This document shows positions 1 through 9,752 of a stretch of DNA of 50,307 bases, in pieces. The position numbers and the translations under genes were made by a program. Location: NCBI RefSeq assembly GCF_000192795.1, contig NW_007360646.1:1-50307 (forward strand). Direction: 5' to 3'. Each line of letters starts with the position of its first letter. Within the stretch, counting starts at the first letter, position 1. This DNA comes from Vavraia culicis subsp. floridensis. Its lineage: Eukaryota > Microsporidia > Pleistophoridae. Under the pieces are notes generated by a model. That model was not told the DNA's origin. It saw nothing but the letters and a program-made list of their open reading frames with translations, and did no database searches.

Positions 1-1029
1 CTTCTTTTTATATTTGTGGTTTTACACAGCCAAGCAACCAGGTTTGCCCACAAAACGAATTCCAAAGGTTTGATTCGTTGCGAGCCTTTGCATTCATGAT
101 CATGAAATGCGTGAAATACTTTCTTTGTGTTCAATTCCGATTCAGTCGCGAAAATCGGTGTTTTGTGCCACTGAATACTTCACTCCACTGCTTTAGCGAC
201 GCGCACAGCCCGAAGTATTTTTCGACTGTAAAAATGCGTAAGATAGCTTCCCTTGTTCTGCTATTAACCGGTATAACAATCGTTCTGAGCGTAAACATCA
301 TCATTCTCACAAAAAACATATGAAACACACTTCATTTTGCCATGTACACCAGCAGTCCGTCGTTTTACTCAATGTGCCAGGCTTTTCTTTCTCTGTATCA
401 CGTTTTGTGCTGCCGTGGTAGAATTGAGTTAAAACCTCTGAATTGTTTGTTACCGCATAATTTGTCAAAATATAAACACGTACGGTTGTATTTCATCGGA
501 TATTCGTTGCAGCTCGTCAGACATGCAGTGTTAAATTATCATAAAAAATGTATTAATACCATAAATTCATCGGAGAAAGCATAGATATGTACGACAACAA
601 TGTGAATATGGTTCCTCGCTATTTTAATGCATATTAAAGCCTGTGAAACAAAAAAGACATTGTTATCAAGAATCCGTATCAAAACGACATCTTGTTCGTC
701 AAATACCGTTAATGGTTATTTCCCAAAATGATCATACCAATTGCTTGTTTAGTCTCTCAACACATTCTGACCTCTCATTAATCCTTTTAACCTTCATAAG
801 TACGCTTTTACAGTTGAATACGCTGCTTAAGTCCATCTATTCACCGTTATTTGAATACGTGCTAGTGCTCTATGTAGCATATACGCACCGGCAACCGTCA
901 TTTTGAATAAATGCTGCGTTGCACAGCACAATTCATGCCCAAACATGAGCCAACAACTCAAACCTGTGCAACGCTTCAACTAATTGTTCTGAATATTTCA
1001 CGCCGAATTTTTTGTACCCATCTCTGAGA
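1..1029. other. Intergenic, no supported gene
   Basis: Only short ORFs are present, with no recognisable domain. The best is an in-frame ATG at 234 giving about 29 residues with one hydrophobic segment; it has no upstream CCC motif and I do not call it. Nothing else is seen here. Confidence 0.5.
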
Positions 1030-1773
1030 ATGGAGTACAATCTTTACAATCCGTTAAAAACGGACGAGAAATCATCCGAGACCGAGGATAAAAAACGGGT
1101 CAAGCCGAATAAACCAAGAAAGAGCGTGCTGGACAATACTTCTTATGTCGAAACACCGTTGTCTACGGATCTGAAAAATTTTATAAAAAACGAAACCGGA
1201 GATCAGTACGAGAAGATGCTGCCGGTCATCGAAAAGTTGTGTGCAGAACAGGTAGGCTCTGATCTGTATGAAAAGCTTAATGAGGAGCTGCAGCAGTACC
1301 TGAACGATGAAACGAAAAAATTTGTTGGTAGGCTTTTGTTTTACAAGAAGAGAGCCTGCCGGGATGGTAATCGGTGCGATAACCCCGAGAGCTGCATTTT
1401 TGTACATGATGTTGCCGATGAAGTCATCTTTAACAGGGTGCCAAGTGCCTTTTCCGATCCATCTGTTCTAGAAAAGTACGCACAGGAGTACGGAAACGTA
1501 CTTTCCATCAAAATGCTGAATCAACAGAAGTACCTTGTTAAGTACGACAACGTGCAAAGTGCCCTGCAATGTATAAGGGATAAGACACCAGTTCTTGGCA
1601 ACAAAGATATTAAAAAGTTTTTTAATAGAAAACGGACAGATGTGAAAGACCTGTTTAGGGAGCAGGATGAGTTGCTGATGGCCCTTTTTGACAAGGGAGA
1701 GAAAAAAATTGCGTTGCGACTGAAGAGCGTGCAGAACAAAATCAAGGAAGCAGTGGAAAACAGCCGTAAATAG
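1030..1773 (+). CDS. CCCH zinc-finger/RRM RNA-binding protein, RBM26/RBM27-like
   Basis: This 247-aa protein probably works in nuclear RNA surveillance or processing, the role of the RBM26/RBM27 family (fission yeast Rmn1). An N-terminal helical region (about residues 38-105) resembles the PWI-like fold of that family, with a conserved DETKKFV stretch. Next comes a zinc finger C110-x5-C116-x5-C122-x3-H126, then one RRM-like domain (about 135-200) and a Lys-rich helical tail. The order helical domain, CCCH, RRM is the reason for the call. The ATG at 1030 is preferred over an in-frame TTG at 1012; a GTACCC motif lies 13 bases upstream. The protein is much shorter than animal RBM26, as expected in a reduced genome. 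Family assignment is inference from domain order. A generic CCCH-RRM splicing factor is the alternative. Confidence 0.7.
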   Translation: MEYNLYNPLKTDEKSSETEDKKRVKPNKPRKSVLDNTSYVETPLSTDLKNFIKNETGDQYEKMLPVIEKLCAEQVGSDLYEKLNEELQQYLNDETKKFVGRLLFYKKRACRDGNRCDNPESCIFVHDVADEVIFNRVPSAFSDPSVLEKYAQEYGNVLSIKMLNQQKYLVKYDNVQSALQCIRDKTPVLGNKDIKKFFNRKRTDVKDLFREQDELLMALFDKGEKKIALRLKSVQNKIKEAVENSRK

Positions 1774-2561
1774 GTTTCTACATCGGCGCGTTCTAGCTTT
1801 ACCTGCAAATGACCGCAGAACTGTTCCAAAGGTTAGAAATAAGAAATTATTCGGCATACCGCACCTCAAGCTTACCTAAAGCTACAACAACCTTTTTAAT
1901 TAAAATATTTTTGATACGAATTCTCTGCCTTTGACCTAAACCGTTGTTACTTCGATTTAATCTTCCACCTTACAAGGCACTGCTTTATGTGCAACCAGCA
2001 CCGGTAGAAATACCTCGATAATTTACGACCGTGCACTGGGCAATAACACAGTTCGTGTGTTATTGCCCAGTGCATGTTGTACGAGTGAAAGACAGCAACC
2101 GATTACGTTGTTACCAGTTTAGTACTTAGTTCAGGTAATGGTGGTGTACAGCCATCCGTTTTATATGGCGTATTTTGCCACAAGTACCGAGCCGGTAACG
2201 TACTCGTTACACCTTTGGTGGACTGACAGCGCACAAAAATACGTAAACTATGGTGCGACTGTTTGTTTGGGTGCTGTTGATGTGCGAGGCGGTGAATAAA
2301 CGGCTTTTAGCAACAAATGACAAGCGTAGCATGCGTTTATTCAACAACGAATGACCAGAGCAGATATTAATGCGCATAGTCATTTATAAAAGAATAGTGC
2401 TGTTGTGTTTGTCATAGTAAACAAGGGGATGGCAGGCTGCCACCCCGTTGTCCTGCTTAAGGTCCGCCACTTGTCCCTTCGCATGGCAACAACTTCTACG
2501 CCGGAACGGTCCGACCGCTCCGTCATTCGCTATAATTCCATTTTTGCACGTTTGTACCCTC
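1774..2561. other. Intergenic with a perfect hairpin
   Basis: No coding region is supported. The stretch holds the 19-bp hairpin at 2032-2074 (separate entry) and a TATA-like AT run near 2530, about 30 bases before the next start codon. Confidence 0.5.
2032..2074. repeat. Perfect 19-bp inverted repeat with 5-nt loop
   Basis: Bases 2032-2050 pair exactly with 2056-2074 around the loop GTTCG. The stem would form a stable RNA hairpin. It lies 260 bases past one + gene and 490 bases before the next, too far to be an obvious terminator of either. It may be a fold-back repeat or a small structured RNA. Confidence 0.8.
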
Positions 2562-4919
2562 ATGAAGGAGTACGACTTCAACAAAAAATATGAAACAGAA
2601 GAAGAGCGGCTGAAAGCCTTTGAGTACCTTCTCACAGTCTCGAAGCAGCTGATAAAAAGGAAGGAAAGACAAAGCACCTCCTATTTCGTGCGTAATATCG
2701 ACTTGGTGTTCAAAATACTGCCAACTAACTGCGCTCTCCTGTTTCCCCTGCTGCTTGTAGAAAACTTGGAAATAGACAGCGCGTTTTCGCGCAGATTCGG
2801 GACATTTTTGCACACCTACAAGGATAATCCACATGCTTATGCCAAAATACTGCACCACTGGATCACGAAATACCCCGATATCGTGGTTTACAACATGCGC
2901 GGATCGGTGTTTAGCCTATTTCTTGATAGCCTAGACATCGAAAATGCTGCTAACACGTTCGTCAAGTTCTACGATATGCGGGAGAAGGAGTTCGATTCAT
3001 TTCTTGCTTTAATGAAGAAGTACCGCTTCTTTACGCGCCTCCTGACGCTGCTGGAGCAAACGGTTGGCAAGGATATATCAGAGTACGAGTGCAGTAGCGA
3101 GTACAACTACGAGAACATAAGAGTGCGGTTCAGCGATAGGCTGGACGAGCTGAGGAACGAGGCTATAAAAAATGAAAAAAAGAAAAAGAAGGAGGAGAGC
3201 GTGAAGTATGTGCGAAAGGAGAACAAGACAAAGGACGGCCTGGAGGGGGTAATCAAGGAGTTCAAGAAGCTGAGGATCAGCGATGAGGACAAGGATAAAT
3301 GCGTAGTGGGCGACTCCGAAACAGAAAATGCTAACTCCACACCTGATGATGCGAATGACCGTACAAATGATGATAAAAGCACGAGCAAGGCAAACATACA
3401 GATACGCAGGAATGTCTTGGCCATAATTCTCTCGTTTCTCAAAAAGTACAGCGATGATTCGATCAATCACAAAATTATGAAACAGAGCAACGTAATCCTC
3501 AACCTGTTTCTTGAAGAGAATGTGCACATCATCGAGTTGAATTCTCTATTCAACATTCTCAAAACACTGGTGAGTAAGAGAAACAGCAAAGTGCTTGTTG
3601 ACATGATGGGCAGGCGGATGAACACCTTTAAGTTCCTGTTTAATACGCTGGACGATGTGTGCATCAAGGAGGTGGACAAGGGCAGAAGCAAGAACAAGGA
3701 TGATGCCGGTAAGGATGGGGGTAAAAAGGGCACAGGCAGCGGAGGGAAAGAGCCGGCCGATGGCAGTAAAAGCGCAGGTGATCCGGAAAAAGACGTTTCA
3801 AACGACGAGTCGGATGATAATAAGGTAATTCCGATCGACTTCATTTTCAACAACACCGATTTCATACCAAACCTGGAGATCGACTACGTGAATGGAGACA
3901 AGATGCACAAGAAACGGGGAAACTATAAGCGGAGCGTTGAGCGACAACTGGTAAAGCTGAAGGAAAGCTTTCTTGAGCTGCACCTCTCCTTAAAACTCAA
4001 TCTGCTGTGCTACTGCAGCAAGTACAGAAAAATACGCGAGATAATAAGGAAGCAGCTGCTCCACATATACTTCATCTCGGTGTTCTTCGAAACTACGAAC
4101 ACGTTTGTTCTGCACTCGTTCACGGTGTTCCTGGAGAACTGTTTGGAGGACTACAAGTTCATGGCAGAAATACTGCTCTCAACCAACCTGCTGAAAATGA
4201 TACAGAGAACGGGCAAGGAGCAGTATCTGACCCTGTATGGGAGATATCCTGAGCGGAAGCCCATGTTTGTGTTCAATACCTACGTTGCGTTTCTGCTTAT
4301 GAAACTGAAACGCGATATTGCTGCGTATTGCCGGGTGGATCTGAAGGTGATGGAAAACCGCAATTACAGCGACTACGACTGGCGGGGCGAGGACCGGGTG
4401 TACACTGACTATAAGAATGTCATATTCAGGCGAGTGATTGATGCGGATGTTGAGCAGGCCAGTTTTGACAGGGGCAGGGTAGGTACGTTTGATGGCGCTG
4501 AGGGCATATCTAGGGCAAGCGATGGATACATCTCACGCGATGGCGACAATGAATATGTTAATGGTGACATGAGCGCGAGCTCGCCGAGACGAGATGCAAG
4601 GGATGACGCCAGACATGCTGTTTCGAAAGATTCCTCTGCAGGCAACGAGAAGAAAACAATTGCAAATATGTCAACCAGCAAAGCAGATATCATAAATCGG
4701 CTTTTGTTCAAGCTGCGATATCTTGAATCGGACGAGTGGCTCTTTGTGCAGGATGGAGTTTTCAACCCGGAGATTGCGAGGTATAAGGTCGCATATGATG
4801 ATAAGAGCGTGCATGATTACATGGAGAACAGCATGCCTGAAAGCATGTACCGATTTCTGTTCAAGAACTTGGTCTGGGACATGCCATTCTGCGATATTTT
4901 CAGTGAGAATGGGATATGA
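2562..4919 (+). CDS. Large helical-repeat protein, possibly SAPS family (Sit4-phosphatase-associated)
   Basis: The 785-aa product is mostly predicted alpha helices (about residues 1-205, 290-380, 455-605 and 690-785) broken by charged low-complexity linkers: a Lys/Glu run near 200-225, a Gly/Lys/Asp-rich stretch near 370-430 and an Asp/Ser/Arg-rich stretch near 620-700. The order of the N-terminal helices, and a C-terminal segment in which a cytoplasmic helical repeat is followed by DEWLFVQDGVF, resemble SAPS proteins. These bind the Sit4/PP6 phosphatase and guide cell-cycle and TOR-linked dephosphorylation. No catalytic motif is seen. The ATG at 2562 is chosen over upstream TTG/ATG options because GTACCCTC stands immediately before it, like other starts here. 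Assignment is tentative: another HEAT- or ARM-type scaffold would look similar. The gene is certain, the function is not. Confidence 0.6.
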   Translation: MKEYDFNKKYETEEERLKAFEYLLTVSKQLIKRKERQSTSYFVRNIDLVFKILPTNCALLFPLLLVENLEIDSAFSRRFGTFLHTYKDNPHAYAKILHHWITKYPDIVVYNMRGSVFSLFLDSLDIENAANTFVKFYDMREKEFDSFLALMKKYRFFTRLLTLLEQTVGKDISEYECSSEYNYENIRVRFSDRLDELRNEAIKNEKKKKKEESVKYVRKENKTKDGLEGVIKEFKKLRISDEDKDKCVVGDSETENANSTPDDANDRTNDDKSTSKANIQIRRNVLAIILSFLKKYSDDSINHKIMKQSNVILNLFLEENVHIIELNSLFNILKTLVSKRNSKVLVDMMGRRMNTFKFLFNTLDDVCIKEVDKGRSKNKDDAGKDGGKKGTGSGGKEPADGSKSAGDPEKDVSNDESDDNKVIPIDFIFNNTDFIPNLEIDYVNGDKMHKKRGNYKRSVERQLVKLKESFLELHLSLKLNLLCYCSKYRKIREIIRKQLLHIYFISVFFETTNTFVLHSFTVFLENCLEDYKFMAEILLSTNLLKMIQRTGKEQYLTLYGRYPERKPMFVFNTYVAFLLMKLKRDIAAYCRVDLKVMENRNYSDYDWRGEDRVYTDYKNVIFRRVIDADVEQASFDRGRVGTFDGAEGISRASDGYISRDGDNEYVNGDMSASSPRRDARDDARHAVSKDSSAGNEKKTIANMSTSKADIINRLLFKLRYLESDEWLFVQDGVFNPEIARYKVAYDDKSVHDYMENSMPESMYRFLFKNLVWDMPFCDIFSENGI

Positions 4920-4970
4920 ACAACATGAAACTTATAACTCGGCATTGTTCATTCGTATTTATACCTTTAA

Positions 4971-5080
4971 AAACCTTATTTAGGTTTGCATGAAATGGAA
5001 AGGCTGCAATCCCTAGGTGCTGCTTAAACCTTATTTAAATTTGCATGAAGTGAAAAGGCTGCAATCCGTAAGTGCTGCTA
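4971..5080. repeat. Tandem duplication, 2 x 55 bp
   Basis: Units 4971-5025 and 5026-5080 begin with AAACCTTATTTA and share a GGCTGCAATCC core with a few differences. They fill the spacer between two convergent genes. The rest of the spacer (4920-5306) shows nothing else. Confidence 0.85.
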
Positions 5081-5306
5081 CGTATGCTTGTTGTATGTAG
5101 ATTATGTGGTGATGATGAGCTGTGCAGTGTAGTATCTGAGCAGCTGTCCGTTAACAATAGCGTTATGTTTAAGAGCGCAGAAATGTCTGCCATTAAAAAG
5201 CGTTTAAAGGGATAAATCCGTTTTTATTATTTCCATGCACACAAACACGGCAGCAGATCGTTACAATCCAATCTTATCTATTCATGCTCACTTAAACACA
5301 AGCGAA

Positions 5307-6263
5307 TCACTTCTCGTGTATAAACAGGTAGTTCAGGTACCGTCTGTAAAAGAAAAGCACAATGCTGCCCACACAGCCTATCACAATTCCTCTGATCCCA
5401 CACTCCATGTTGCCTCTCATTAGTTCAACCAAGCAATCGCTCGTCACCACGTTGCTCCAGGCCATTCCGTTCAATAACCTATCACTCCGTTCATCAACAC
5501 AGGTCTCATCCGTCCACATCTCTATCTGTTTGGTAAATTCCGGCTTTGTGATATTTTCCGTGTCATAGCCTCGCGTCTTCGTGGTGGACAAGATGTAAAA
5601 GTATAGGTCAATCTTCATTTTGCTCAGCTCAGGGCGCACTGTTGAGAAAAGATTGTACAGCGCAGACTTGGAGGGTGAATATGCGGCGTATCCTGGTAGG
5701 GAGAAGAATGTTAAAGGCGTGCCTATGAGCACCACATCTCTTGGCTTTGTGATGTGCTCAGCACGGGTATCTGCATGCGATGTAACATCACCCCTGCGCC
5801 CGATGCGCACTGCCGCGCTAAACAGCGACTCGTCCTGTGCACCGGTATCCCTGGTATTGGTGTGTCTGTCACATCCTGCTAATGTTCTCAGCATCCTCAG
5901 GGCACCGAAGTAATTCACATCAAATTCGTGCATAATCTCGTCCCACTCCAGGTCCACGAAATACTTTGCAACAGCATAACCAGCACAGTAAAACACCACA
6001 TCATACTCCTCCAGATCTGTGCATCCCTGCGTTACATCCATGCGTATAAAGCGTAGCGGGAGGTAGGTGACATCAAACGTACTTCTGCCCGACACCGTTA
6101 CGTAGTTATGGTTTGACAATTTCAGCGCAAGCGAAAGACCCAGCCCGCTCGTACCCCCTATGACGAGTATGTTCTTGTTTTGGTACTTCCTTGGTCTTTT
6201 GTACCTGCTCACCACTATCGATGCAAAAGTGCACAGCAGGTTAAAAAGAATGTTTCTCAGCAT
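5307..6263 (-). CDS. TSC10: 3-ketodihydrosphingosine reductase (short-chain dehydrogenase)
   Basis: The enzyme reduces 3-ketosphinganine to dihydrosphingosine with NADPH, the second step of sphingolipid synthesis, on the cytosolic face of the ER. The 318-aa length matches yeast Tsc10 (about 320). An N-terminal hydrophobic segment (2-19) is followed by the cofactor motif GGTSGLG (36-42), a CAGYA segment, a VNYFG segment and the catalytic YSPSK (Tyr195, Lys199). A C-terminal hydrophobic anchor (about 288-307) ends in basic residues. At the usual catalytic-serine position, 13 residues before Tyr195, there is a Thr (Thr182), a tolerable swap. The start codon is preceded by CCCCAGC. Membership of the SDR superfamily is certain. 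The Tsc10 subgroup rests on length, the two membrane segments and the PGYAAYSPSK context. Confidence 0.82.
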   Translation of the reverse strand: MLRNILFNLLCTFASIVVSRYKRPRKYQNKNILVIGGTSGLGLSLALKLSNHNYVTVSGRSTFDVTYLPLRFIRMDVTQGCTDLEEYDVVFYCAGYAVAKYFVDLEWDEIMHEFDVNYFGALRMLRTLAGCDRHTNTRDTGAQDESLFSAAVRIGRRGDVTSHADTRAEHITKPRDVVLIGTPLTFFSLPGYAAYSPSKSALYNLFSTVRPELSKMKIDLYFYILSTTKTRGYDTENITKPEFTKQIEMWTDETCVDERSDRLLNGMAWSNVVTSDCLVELMRGNMECGIRGIVIGCVGSIVLFFYRRYLNYLFIHEK

Positions 6264-7604
6264 GCTGGGGAATGCCTGACGTACCCGTCTTTTTAACGCG
6301 AACTGAAACGTTTTGTAATATAAATGAGCAGCTCACATCGCTTATTGACGTAATACGCGAAATGGTACTAGGCAAGGAGTAACGCGCATTTTGAGTTTCT
6401 TCTCATGCTCGATGAGCTGCTCCATTAATTTAAGTAAATTTGAATGTGCCGTATTTCTTTTTTACATGTGAAGAGTGCGATTCATAGCTTTGATCAGAGT
6501 AGCACCATACGCAATCCTTGCCATTCCCAATCAACACCATAAGCACAATCCTTGCCACATCACGAGTACAAGCCCATGATGTATTCATATCACATGCGGC
6601 AATCACCTTCCTGTGCAGTGAATACCAAACCGTAGCACCGCCTGCTTTTAACACCATCTAACGCCAAAACATCTCGATCTCTTGTCTATAGCACCGATGT
6701 TTCCGCTTCTTAACAACAATTATGCTTAACAACCTCATTTGTATGCTCATGCACCGATGTGCCATGCGTGAACATTTATGCCACTCTTCTCCGATTCTGC
6801 AGCTTTCAATTGTCAGCATTGGGCATTTTCGTTGTGGCAGGGTCTTCTTATTCCAAGTGCTATCGTTGTTTGAGGAGGTTGCATCATTTAAGATTGGCAT
6901 TGCCCTTTGCCCAAGGTCGTTTGTTTACTCTCGCACCGCCACGCCTGAATAACGCGATAAAATGCTGAAATGACAATTTCAGATGTTTGTACAGTCTGAA
7001 AGTCATATTCTGGCATTTTATCGCGTTATTCAGGCGTGGCGGTGAGGATTGTCCGCAAGATGAACGAGTGTAAAACCATTTTCATGTTTCTGAGTGTTTG
7101 CCATCCGTTGAGGCCTAACACCTTCTGCAATGCTCTAATGCACCGCTCCAGCGGTATCAAAACAGTTAGGATGTGAACAACGAACGGTAGGGACTGTTCG
7201 GTTCGAATATTCCGTTTAGTGCACCGTGCATGCTTTAGGCAGAATAAATTGCGACCTCATTTTCGATCAACATTAGAAAATTAACACAATGTGCAATTCT
7301 GCACATCCTAGTTGCTAAATGAATGAACTGCGATTACTCGCATGGTTCCAACATGCAAACCACGGCGCGCATTCAAGACACCTGAATTGCCCATCAGTAA
7401 GCATGAACAATGCAGATTGATGAACTGCCCTTCTAATCCTGCTGCAGCAAAAGAACTCGGTCAGAACACCTGAATTGCTCATCAGGAGGCACGAACATGT
7501 ACTGTTCGGCGTGCCCGTGATCAAATCACACAAAATAAGCGCTTCCTGTCCATTTAACCTCTCACACTCGTTGTTTCAGTGTTTATTACTTTCGTTTCAC
7601 TTTT
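6264..7604. other. Intergenic with fold-back element and old duplication
   Basis: No gene is supported; ORFs on both strands are short and overlap each other. The stretch holds the 32-bp inverted repeat (6934-7044) and a diverged direct duplication of about 34 bases at roughly 7375 and 7464, each containing ACACCTGAATTGC. Confidence 0.5.
6934..7044. repeat. Perfect 32-bp inverted repeat with 47-nt loop
   Basis: Bases 6934-6965 are exactly reverse-complementary to 7013-7044. The loop 6966-7012 holds a smaller palindrome, CTGAAATGACAATTTCAG, overlapping the end of the left arm. No coding region overlaps. It has the layout of a fold-back or MITE-like element, or of a long hairpin RNA. Confidence 0.9.
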
Positions 7605-9752
7605 ATGTTAAAAACAGGAGTAATACGGCATACAATGCAAAAATTGACGCTCTTCCTCATAATATCCACCGAATTCTGCGAAAGGTTCTGCTACTACGGT
7701 CTGCGCGCACTTCTTTTTCCATTTCTGCACAACCATCTGTCGTACTCGGTGTCTGCAGCCAAGGGCCTGTCGCATGCCTTCTTCTTCCTTGCGTTCTTCT
7801 TTGCAATGATATTCGGCTTCTTTTCTGACGTGCGCGTCGGGCACTACAGGACCATTGTGTCGCTCTCTATCGTGTATGTGCTTGGCACGGGCATGCTCGT
7901 GATATCCGCGTACACTTCAAGCACGCTGTCGTTTCTCTCGGGCATTCTGCTAGTTGCCATGGGAACAGGCGGTATAAAACCGTGTATTTCGGTATTCGGT
8001 GGTGATCAGGCGAACAAAAATTCAAACTTCTTTTCGCTGTTCTATTTCAGCATCAACTGCGGTGCCATGGTGAGCATCCTCACTCTGCCGATAATAGCAC
8101 ATACCAACTACACAATCGCATTCATCGTGCCGTTTGTGCTCATATCAATGGCAGTTGTACTTTTCGTGTCGGGCACGCGAATGTACACGATAAATAGGCC
8201 CGATCCTAGAATGTACAAGGAGTTGAAGGCGTTTCTGTTCAAGAAAAAAAGAAAGTCGTTTTATGTTGGACACGGCTACGGGTTCTGCCAGGACCTGTGT
8301 GAGGTGGCAGAAAACAACGAGGAGAACAGCAACTTTAACGAGGTGGTTGGTGCACACAGAATGGGCGATGTTCTGGAGACGAACGGCAGCAGCTTCAACG
8401 AGGTGGTTGGTTCGCACAGGACGGGCGGGGTGCTGATGATGAACGGGCGAGATCGCACGTACAGCAAGGACGAACACCAGGGGGATGAGCACACAGGCGT
8501 GTACGAGATTGATGTGGATATGAAGGACCGTGCGGCAATACTCAAGAGGTATGAGATGATACATAGGGACGGGCATCTGCCCAGGCATGCAGCATCATGC
8601 GAGACCGAGGAACGGATGGGCAGAGATGCGATGTACACCGGCAGGGACTACATCTACACACACGACGTGTGCCATCCCTCGTCGGGCACACCGGACCAAA
8701 CAATATGCGCTGCACCGGTGGACGATTCGTTCTACGGCGAGCGGCCCTCGTACGACACGGCATCAGATGACTCAGCCCATGTGCACGGAATCAACAGCTA
8801 CTCCTGCGATGAGAACAGCAACGAGCTGAGCTACGACGTGGAACAGGAGAACATAAACAGATACGCAACGGCCGAGCACTTCTCCAACTCTGTGATGAAC
8901 GACTCAAATTCCTTCAATGCGATGGATTTTAGTTCGTTAGACGATGCATTCCTGCACGGAAGAACAGGCAAAGAAGGCACCAGTCCAAGTGTGTGGATAG
9001 ACTATGCAGGGCACAAAACGAAACCAAAGGACGTGCGCGTGTACGGCGAGACGAACCTGTCCGTTGCAGATGCTCGCACCTACAGCGCCGACAAGACGAT
9101 AACACTCGACCACTCCCGCAGCGCAGAATACCTGCGGAAAGAGCACAAGAGCGCGATAAAGAAAGAGTGCAGGCAGATATTGCAGATATGCCGGCTGTAC
9201 CTGCCAATCATCTTTTTCTGGACGATCTACGACCAGCAGGCCACCTCGTGGACCGACCAGGCAAGCTTCTTGAACGGCAATGTGTTAGGATGGACGATAC
9301 TTCCCTCGCAGATGCAGGTGTTCAATGCGCTGCTCACGCTGATCTTCATTCCTCTGTTCTCGCATTTCGTGTTTTTGAAGGCACGCACCAAAATGGTTGC
9401 AGGCTTTTATCTGGGCGCGGTGTCGTTCTTCTTATCAGCCGTTGTCGAGCACTACAAGGAACCGAGTCTGACCGTTATGGTTCAACTGCCGCAGTATGTT
9501 CTGATGACAGCAGGTGAGGTGCTGCTCAGCGTGACAGGCCTTGAGTACTCGTACAGCATGGCACCCAAGCGATTCCGCTCGGTGGTACTTGCTATCTGGC
9601 TGTTCATGGCAGCGATCGGAAATGTTCTGGTTGCATTCATCTCCAGGATGAACTTCTTCAAGGCAGAAATAGGTTCGTATCTGTTTTATGGGTGCTTGGC
9701 GGTGGTTGGCAGCAGATGGCTCAATTACGAATTTAGAAGGATCTCCAAGTGA
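7605..9752 (+). CDS. PTR2: POT/PTR2 family proton-coupled oligopeptide transporter
   Basis: This 715-aa membrane protein would import di- and tripeptides with protons across the plasma membrane, a useful route for a parasite living on host peptides. The N-terminal bundle carries the family signature E23-x2-E26-R27-F followed by CYYG, then GTGGIKPCISVFGGDQ near residue 120 and FYFSINCG near 145. The C-terminal bundle starts with FFWTIYDQQATSWTDQA (Trp at about 539). Between the bundles (about 213-515) lies a roughly 300-residue hydrophilic insertion rich in Asp, His, Ser and Tyr, including a tandem repeat of FNEVVG-type units. It is far longer than in typical members. The ATG at 7605 is used; an in-frame ATG at 7635 is equally possible. 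No CCC motif precedes either. Family certain, substrate inferred. Confidence 0.93.
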   Translation: MLKTGVIRHTMQKLTLFLIISTEFCERFCYYGLRALLFPFLHNHLSYSVSAAKGLSHAFFFLAFFFAMIFGFFSDVRVGHYRTIVSLSIVYVLGTGMLVISAYTSSTLSFLSGILLVAMGTGGIKPCISVFGGDQANKNSNFFSLFYFSINCGAMVSILTLPIIAHTNYTIAFIVPFVLISMAVVLFVSGTRMYTINRPDPRMYKELKAFLFKKKRKSFYVGHGYGFCQDLCEVAENNEENSNFNEVVGAHRMGDVLETNGSSFNEVVGSHRTGGVLMMNGRDRTYSKDEHQGDEHTGVYEIDVDMKDRAAILKRYEMIHRDGHLPRHAASCETEERMGRDAMYTGRDYIYTHDVCHPSSGTPDQTICAAPVDDSFYGERPSYDTASDDSAHVHGINSYSCDENSNELSYDVEQENINRYATAEHFSNSVMNDSNSFNAMDFSSLDDAFLHGRTGKEGTSPSVWIDYAGHKTKPKDVRVYGETNLSVADARTYSADKTITLDHSRSAEYLRKEHKSAIKKECRQILQICRLYLPIIFFWTIYDQQATSWTDQASFLNGNVLGWTILPSQMQVFNALLTLIFIPLFSHFVFLKARTKMVAGFYLGAVSFFLSAVVEHYKEPSLTVMVQLPQYVLMTAGEVLLSVTGLEYSYSMAPKRFRSVVLAIWLFMAAIGNVLVAFISRMNFFKAEIGSYLFYGCLAVVGSRWLNYEFRRISK

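Noticed and set aside
2448..2561. Upstream extension of the SAPS-like gene
   Set aside because: Begins at TTG, composition differs from the protein, and the CCC motif supports the ATG at 2562.
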